A DNA stretch of 33,313 nucleotides from Oscillatoria sp. HE19RPO (GTDB lineage: Bacteria > Cyanobacteriota > Cyanobacteriia > Cyanobacteriales > Laspinemataceae): contig NZ_JAMXOT010000198.1 in the NCBI RefSeq assembly GCF_024220515.1, forward strand, positions 1-33,313, given 5' to 3'. Below the pieces are notes generated by a model. It was not told where the DNA came from. It worked only from the letters and a program-made list of their open reading frames with translations, and did no database searches. The position numbers and the translations under genes are program-made. Shown here in pieces: positions 30,653 through 33,313 of the stretch (positions are counted from its first letter, which is position 1; each line of letters starts with the position of its first letter).

Positions 30653-32491
30653 GTGAATAAAAAATGGAGAAACGCCGGACTATACGCAATGCTGGCGATC
30701 GTTGTTATCTTTGTAGCAACGACATTTTTTGAAAATCAAACATCAAACGAGGAAACCTGGCGCTACAGTCAGTTTATCCAGGAAGTTCAAAACAACCGCA
30801 TTGATAAGGTAGTCATTACCTCCGATCGCTCCCGAGCTAGAGTCACCGCTCAGGATGGCAAAAAGGTTGTCGTCAATTTACCCAATGACCCGGAACTCCT
30901 CAACATCCTCACTGACCACCGAGTCAATATTGAAGTCTCCCCTCAAGGCGATGAAGGCTTCTGGTTCAAGGCACTCAGTAGCTTATTCTTCCCTGTTCTC
31001 CTCTTAGTGGGCTTAGTCTTCTTGCTTCGTCGTGCTCAAAATGGCCCAGGTTCTCAAGCGATGAACTTTGGCAAATCCAAAGCACGGGTGCAAATGGAAC
31101 CTCAAACCCAAGTCACCTTCGGGGATGTCGCCGGTATTGAGCAAGCCAAGCTAGAACTGAGCGAAGTAGTAGACTTCCTGAAAAACGCCGATCGCTTTAC
31201 CGCTGTTGGTGCCAAGATTCCCAAAGGTGTTTTATTAGTCGGCCCTCCGGGAACCGGCAAGACCCTCCTGGCCAAAGCAGTGGCGGGCGAAGCGGGCGTC
31301 CCCTTCTTCTCCATCTCGGGCTCAGAATTCGTGGAAATGTTTGTGGGAGTCGGTGCCTCTCGCGTCCGCGATTTATTTGAACAAGCCAAATCCAACGCTC
31401 CCTGTATCGTCTTTATCGATGAAATTGACGCCGTAGGTCGTCAACGCGGTGCCGGTTTAGGCGGTGGTAACGATGAACGGGAACAAACCCTCAACCAACT
31501 CCTGACCGAAATGGATGGGTTTGAAGGCAACACCGGCATCATTATTATTGCCGCCACCAACCGTCCCGATGTCCTCGATGCCGCTTTATTGCGTCCCGGT
31601 CGTTTCGATCGCCAAGTGGTGGTCGATCGCCCTGACTATGCCGGTCGTCGGGAAATCCTCAATGTCCATGCGCGCGGTAAGACCCTGGCGAAGGATGTGG
31701 ACCTCGACAAAATCGCCCGTCGGACCCCTGGTTTCACGGGTGCTGACCTCTCCAACCTGCTCAACGAAGCCGCAATTCTGGCGGCAAGACGCAATTTGAC
31801 CGAAATTTCGATGGATGAAATCAATGATGCCATCGATCGCGTCCTTGCCGGACCGGAGAAAAAAGACCGGGTGATGAGCGAAAAACGCAAAACTCTGGTT
31901 GCCTATCATGAAGCGGGTCATGCTTTAGTCGGTGCCTTAATGCCCGATTATGACCCGGTGCAAAAAATCAGCATTATTCCTCGGGGACGTGCCGGTGGGT
32001 TAACCTGGTTTACCCCCAGTGAAGAACGCATGGATTCCGGTCTGTACAGCCGGTCCTATCTGCAAAATCAGATGGCAGTGGCCCTTGGCGGTCGGATTGC
32101 GGAAGAAATTGTCTTCGGTGAGGAAGAAGTCACCACCGGTGCTTCCAATGACTTGCAACAGGTGGCACGAGTCGCACGGCAGATGGTCACTCGCTTTGGA
32201 ATGAGCGATCGCCTGGGTCCAGTGGCCCTCGGTCGTCAGCAAGGCAATATGTTCCTCGGTCGCGATATCATGGCAGAGCGTGACTTCTCCGAAGAAACCG
32301 CCGCAGCGATTGATGATGAAGTTCGCAATCTGGTGGAACAAGCCTACGGACGCGCTAAAGAGGTGCTCGTTTCCAACCGGGAGGTTTTGGATGAACTGTC
32401 TCAACTCCTGATTGAGAAAGAAACCGTTGATGCCGATGAATTGCAAGAGTTGTTAGCGAACAGCGATGTGAAGATGGCGGCGATCGCCTAA
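30653..32491 (+). CDS. ftsH: ATP-dependent zinc metalloprotease FtsH (FtsH3-like)
   Basis: A membrane-bound AAA+ protease that degrades misfolded or damaged membrane proteins, including photosystem subunits in cyanobacteria. The 612-residue protein has TM1 (~8-25), a lumenal/periplasmic FtsH_ext domain, TM2 (~105-124), Walker A GPPGTGKT (197-204), Walker B with D256-E257 in [13 protein letters not shown], the SRH in [10 protein letters not shown], and the zinc site HEAGH (419-423). The opening [17 protein letters not shown] is like the cyanobacterial FtsH3 subgroup, judged by eye. GTG start with AGGAGG upstream, closed by a strong terminator at 32561-32608. Confidence 0.96.
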   Translation: MNKKWRNAGLYAMLAIVVIFVATTFFENQTSNEETWRYSQFIQEVQNNRIDKVVITSDRSRARVTAQDGKKVVVNLPNDPELLNILTDHRVNIEVSPQGDEGFWFKALSSLFFPVLLLVGLVFLLRRAQNGPGSQAMNFGKSKARVQMEPQTQVTFGDVAGIEQAKLELSEVVDFLKNADRFTAVGAKIPKGVLLVGPPGTGKTLLAKAVAGEAGVPFFSISGSEFVEMFVGVGASRVRDLFEQAKSNAPCIVFIDEIDAVGRQRGAGLGGGNDEREQTLNQLLTEMDGFEGNTGIIIIAATNRPDVLDAALLRPGRFDRQVVVDRPDYAGRREILNVHARGKTLAKDVDLDKIARRTPGFTGADLSNLLNEAAILAARRNLTEISMDEINDAIDRVLAGPEKKDRVMSEKRKTLVAYHEAGHALVGALMPDYDPVQKISIIPRGRAGGLTWFTPSEERMDSGLYSRSYLQNQMAVALGGRIAEEIVFGEEEVTTGASNDLQQVARVARQMVTRFGMSDRLGPVALGRQQGNMFLGRDIMAERDFSEETAAAIDDEVRNLVEQAYGRAKEVLVSNREVLDELSQLLIEKETVDADELQELLANSDVKMAAIA

Positions 32492-32508
32492 TCGACTATC
32501 GAGCAATC

Positions 32509-32541
32509 CAGGGTTGATGATTCATTTCAAACTCAACCCTG
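32509..32541 (+). other. Hairpin in the ftsH 3' region
   Basis: CAGGGTTGA (32509-32517) pairs with TCAACCCTG (32533-32541), just after the ftsH stop and before the main terminator. It may stabilise the mRNA end. Confidence 0.5.
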
Positions 32542-32560
32542 ATTGAGCTTTTCCCATTAC

Positions 32561-32608
32561 AAAAGTCGGGGAATTTCTGGAGTAACCTCCAGGAATTCCC
32601 CGACTTTT
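32561..32608 (+). terminator. ftsH intrinsic terminator
   Basis: Outer arms 32561-32575 and 32594-32608 and inner arms CTGGAG (32577-32582) / CTCCAG (32587-32592) pair with one mismatch around a TAAC loop. The stem runs into a T run ending at 32611. A strong Rho-independent terminator. Confidence 0.93.
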
Positions 32609-32741
32609 TTTATTGGAGTTGTTTTAAATGGCTTTTCCCAGACTTGTTGTGATGGTTACTGTTGAAAAAGCATCTGCGGATTCCCTAGAAATCGCAGTCC
32701 GATCCTTGGAAAAATCCATTCCATCTCCAAGGCGATCGCGA

Positions 32742-32969
32742 TTACGCGGTTTGCATCACCTTTTGCAGGTGTTGACGGATCTCTTTGACTTGATCCATTT
32801 CCGATTCCTTGAGCTTTTGCAACAGTTCCACGCAAGGCTGTGATCCGGCGGCTTGAGCATCTTCAATATAAGTATCGTAAGCATTCACCGCTTCACACTT
32901 GTTGTGCATGACGGTCAGCAAATCGTACTCTAAATTAGGGACGCACTTTGTCTTTCCGTTAGTAGACAT
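32742..32969 (-). CDS. Small helical conserved cyanobacterial protein
   Basis: A 75-residue, Glu/Lys/Gln-rich, probably all-helical protein (PNLEYDLLTVMHNKCEAVNAY, then CVELLQKLKESEMDQVKEIRQ). It has two Cys and resembles half of a ferritin-like or helical-hairpin fold. It looks like a conserved small protein of filamentous cyanobacteria, function unknown. AGAGGA 8-9 bp upstream supports the ATG at 32969. An overlapping plus-strand frame (32628-32843) is antisense and not favoured. Confidence 0.75.
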   Translation of the reverse strand: MSTNGKTKCVPNLEYDLLTVMHNKCEAVNAYDTYIEDAQAAGSQPCVELLQKLKESEMDQVKEIRQHLQKVMQTA

Positions 32970-33313
32970 AAATTGATCCTCTTGTCATGTTTTCTAACAC
33001 TTTAGTTTGGCTCCTGCTCCCCTGATGAGTCATCTACCCAAAAGAAGAAGCACCCCTAAGTCAAAAGGCAGGTGTCTTTTATCCACGGAACACCGTTTGA
33101 GTATTGCTCGCTACAGCGCTAGGCATCGGTTTACAACCCGGTTGACCAGATGGCACCGTCCCCCCCACCCAACGGCCAAGAAACCGGGTTTCTGCGACAA
33201 TTTTTGCTGATTGTCCTAAATTGAGGAAAGAAACCCGGTTTCTGAACCCCCTGCGAAAGGCCAAGAAACCGGGTTTCTGCGACAATTTTTGCTGATTGTC
33301 CTAAATTGAGGAA
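32970..33313. other. Right-edge intergenic region
   Basis: No gene is recognised on either strand. The first ~100 bp hold the promoter of the small minus-strand gene and an imperfect inverted repeat around GCACC/GGTGTC (33049-33078). The remainder is the direct-repeat array. Confidence 0.5.
33174..33313. repeat. 55-bp direct repeats, 85-bp period, running off the window
   Basis: A 55-bp unit at 33174-33228 is repeated exactly at 33259-33313, where the window ends. Each starts GGCCAAGAAACCGGGTTTCT and ends CCTAAATTGAGGAA. The 30 bp between contain the inverted version AGAAACCCGGTTTCT (33229-33243). The palindrome is the same as at 15792-15858. The spacing and palindromic nature do not fit CRISPR. 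Confidence 0.9.

Noticed and set aside
32628-32843. 71-aa plus-strand ORF after ftsH
   Set aside because: Its second half is antisense to the small helical protein gene (32742-32969), which has the better ribosome-binding site and a more protein-like composition.
33174-33313. CRISPR-like array at the right edge
   Set aside because: The repeat is 55 bp, palindromic, and the spacer is itself a variant of the palindrome; no cas gene is present.

Overview
This is chromosomal DNA from a filamentous, non-model cyanobacterium, probably of the Oscillatoriales (Oscillatoria/Laspinema/Phormidium-like). The octamer GCGATCGC (HIP1) is frequent, petM of the cytochrome b6f complex is present, FtsH is of cyanobacterial type, and several small cyanobacterial proteins and interspersed palindromes occur. 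The genus is inference; the phylum is secure.

Left part (1-10.3 kb), mostly minus strand: cdsA (phospholipid synthesis), cbiT (cobalamin synthesis), an Orn/Lys/Arg-decarboxylase-fold PLP enzyme preceded by a secreted TPR protein, a divergent phytase-like lipoprotein (plus), a small hypothetical protein, a ~0.9 kb gene-poor stretch ending in a candidate 45-aa Cys-rich ORF, a TPR protein, and a small membrane protein overlapping a secreted pentapeptide-repeat/IMS-domain protein.

Middle (10.3-19.1 kb): a repeat-rich spacer, an orphan ABC ATPase, a FAS1 protein, an IS4-type transposase remnant, an AT-rich gene with a RelE-like C-terminus, the 3' end of a decayed tnpB with its hairpins beside a GH13 amylase, petM, an AI-2E-family permease, and an exbB/exbD pair.

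Right part (19.3-29.75 kb): a surface-glycosylation-like island. It holds a SAM methyltransferase, a type IV pilin of G/H type, two tandem TPR-GT41 (SPINDLY/O-GlcNAc-transferase-like) glycosyltransferases, an FkbM methyltransferase, a small methyltransferase and a GT2-TPR glycosyltransferase. HIP1 is absent over ~11.8 kb that includes the island. The simplest reading is a pilin with a dedicated O-glycosylation and methylation set. This is the most interesting system in the window, but the substrate link is inferred from gene order.

Right edge (29.76-33.3 kb): a PabC-like aminotransferase, ftsH (FtsH3-like) with a strong terminator, a small helical cyanobacterial protein, and direct repeats built on a GAAACC/GGTTTC palindrome that run off the window. 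I see no tRNA, rRNA, CRISPR array or prophage.
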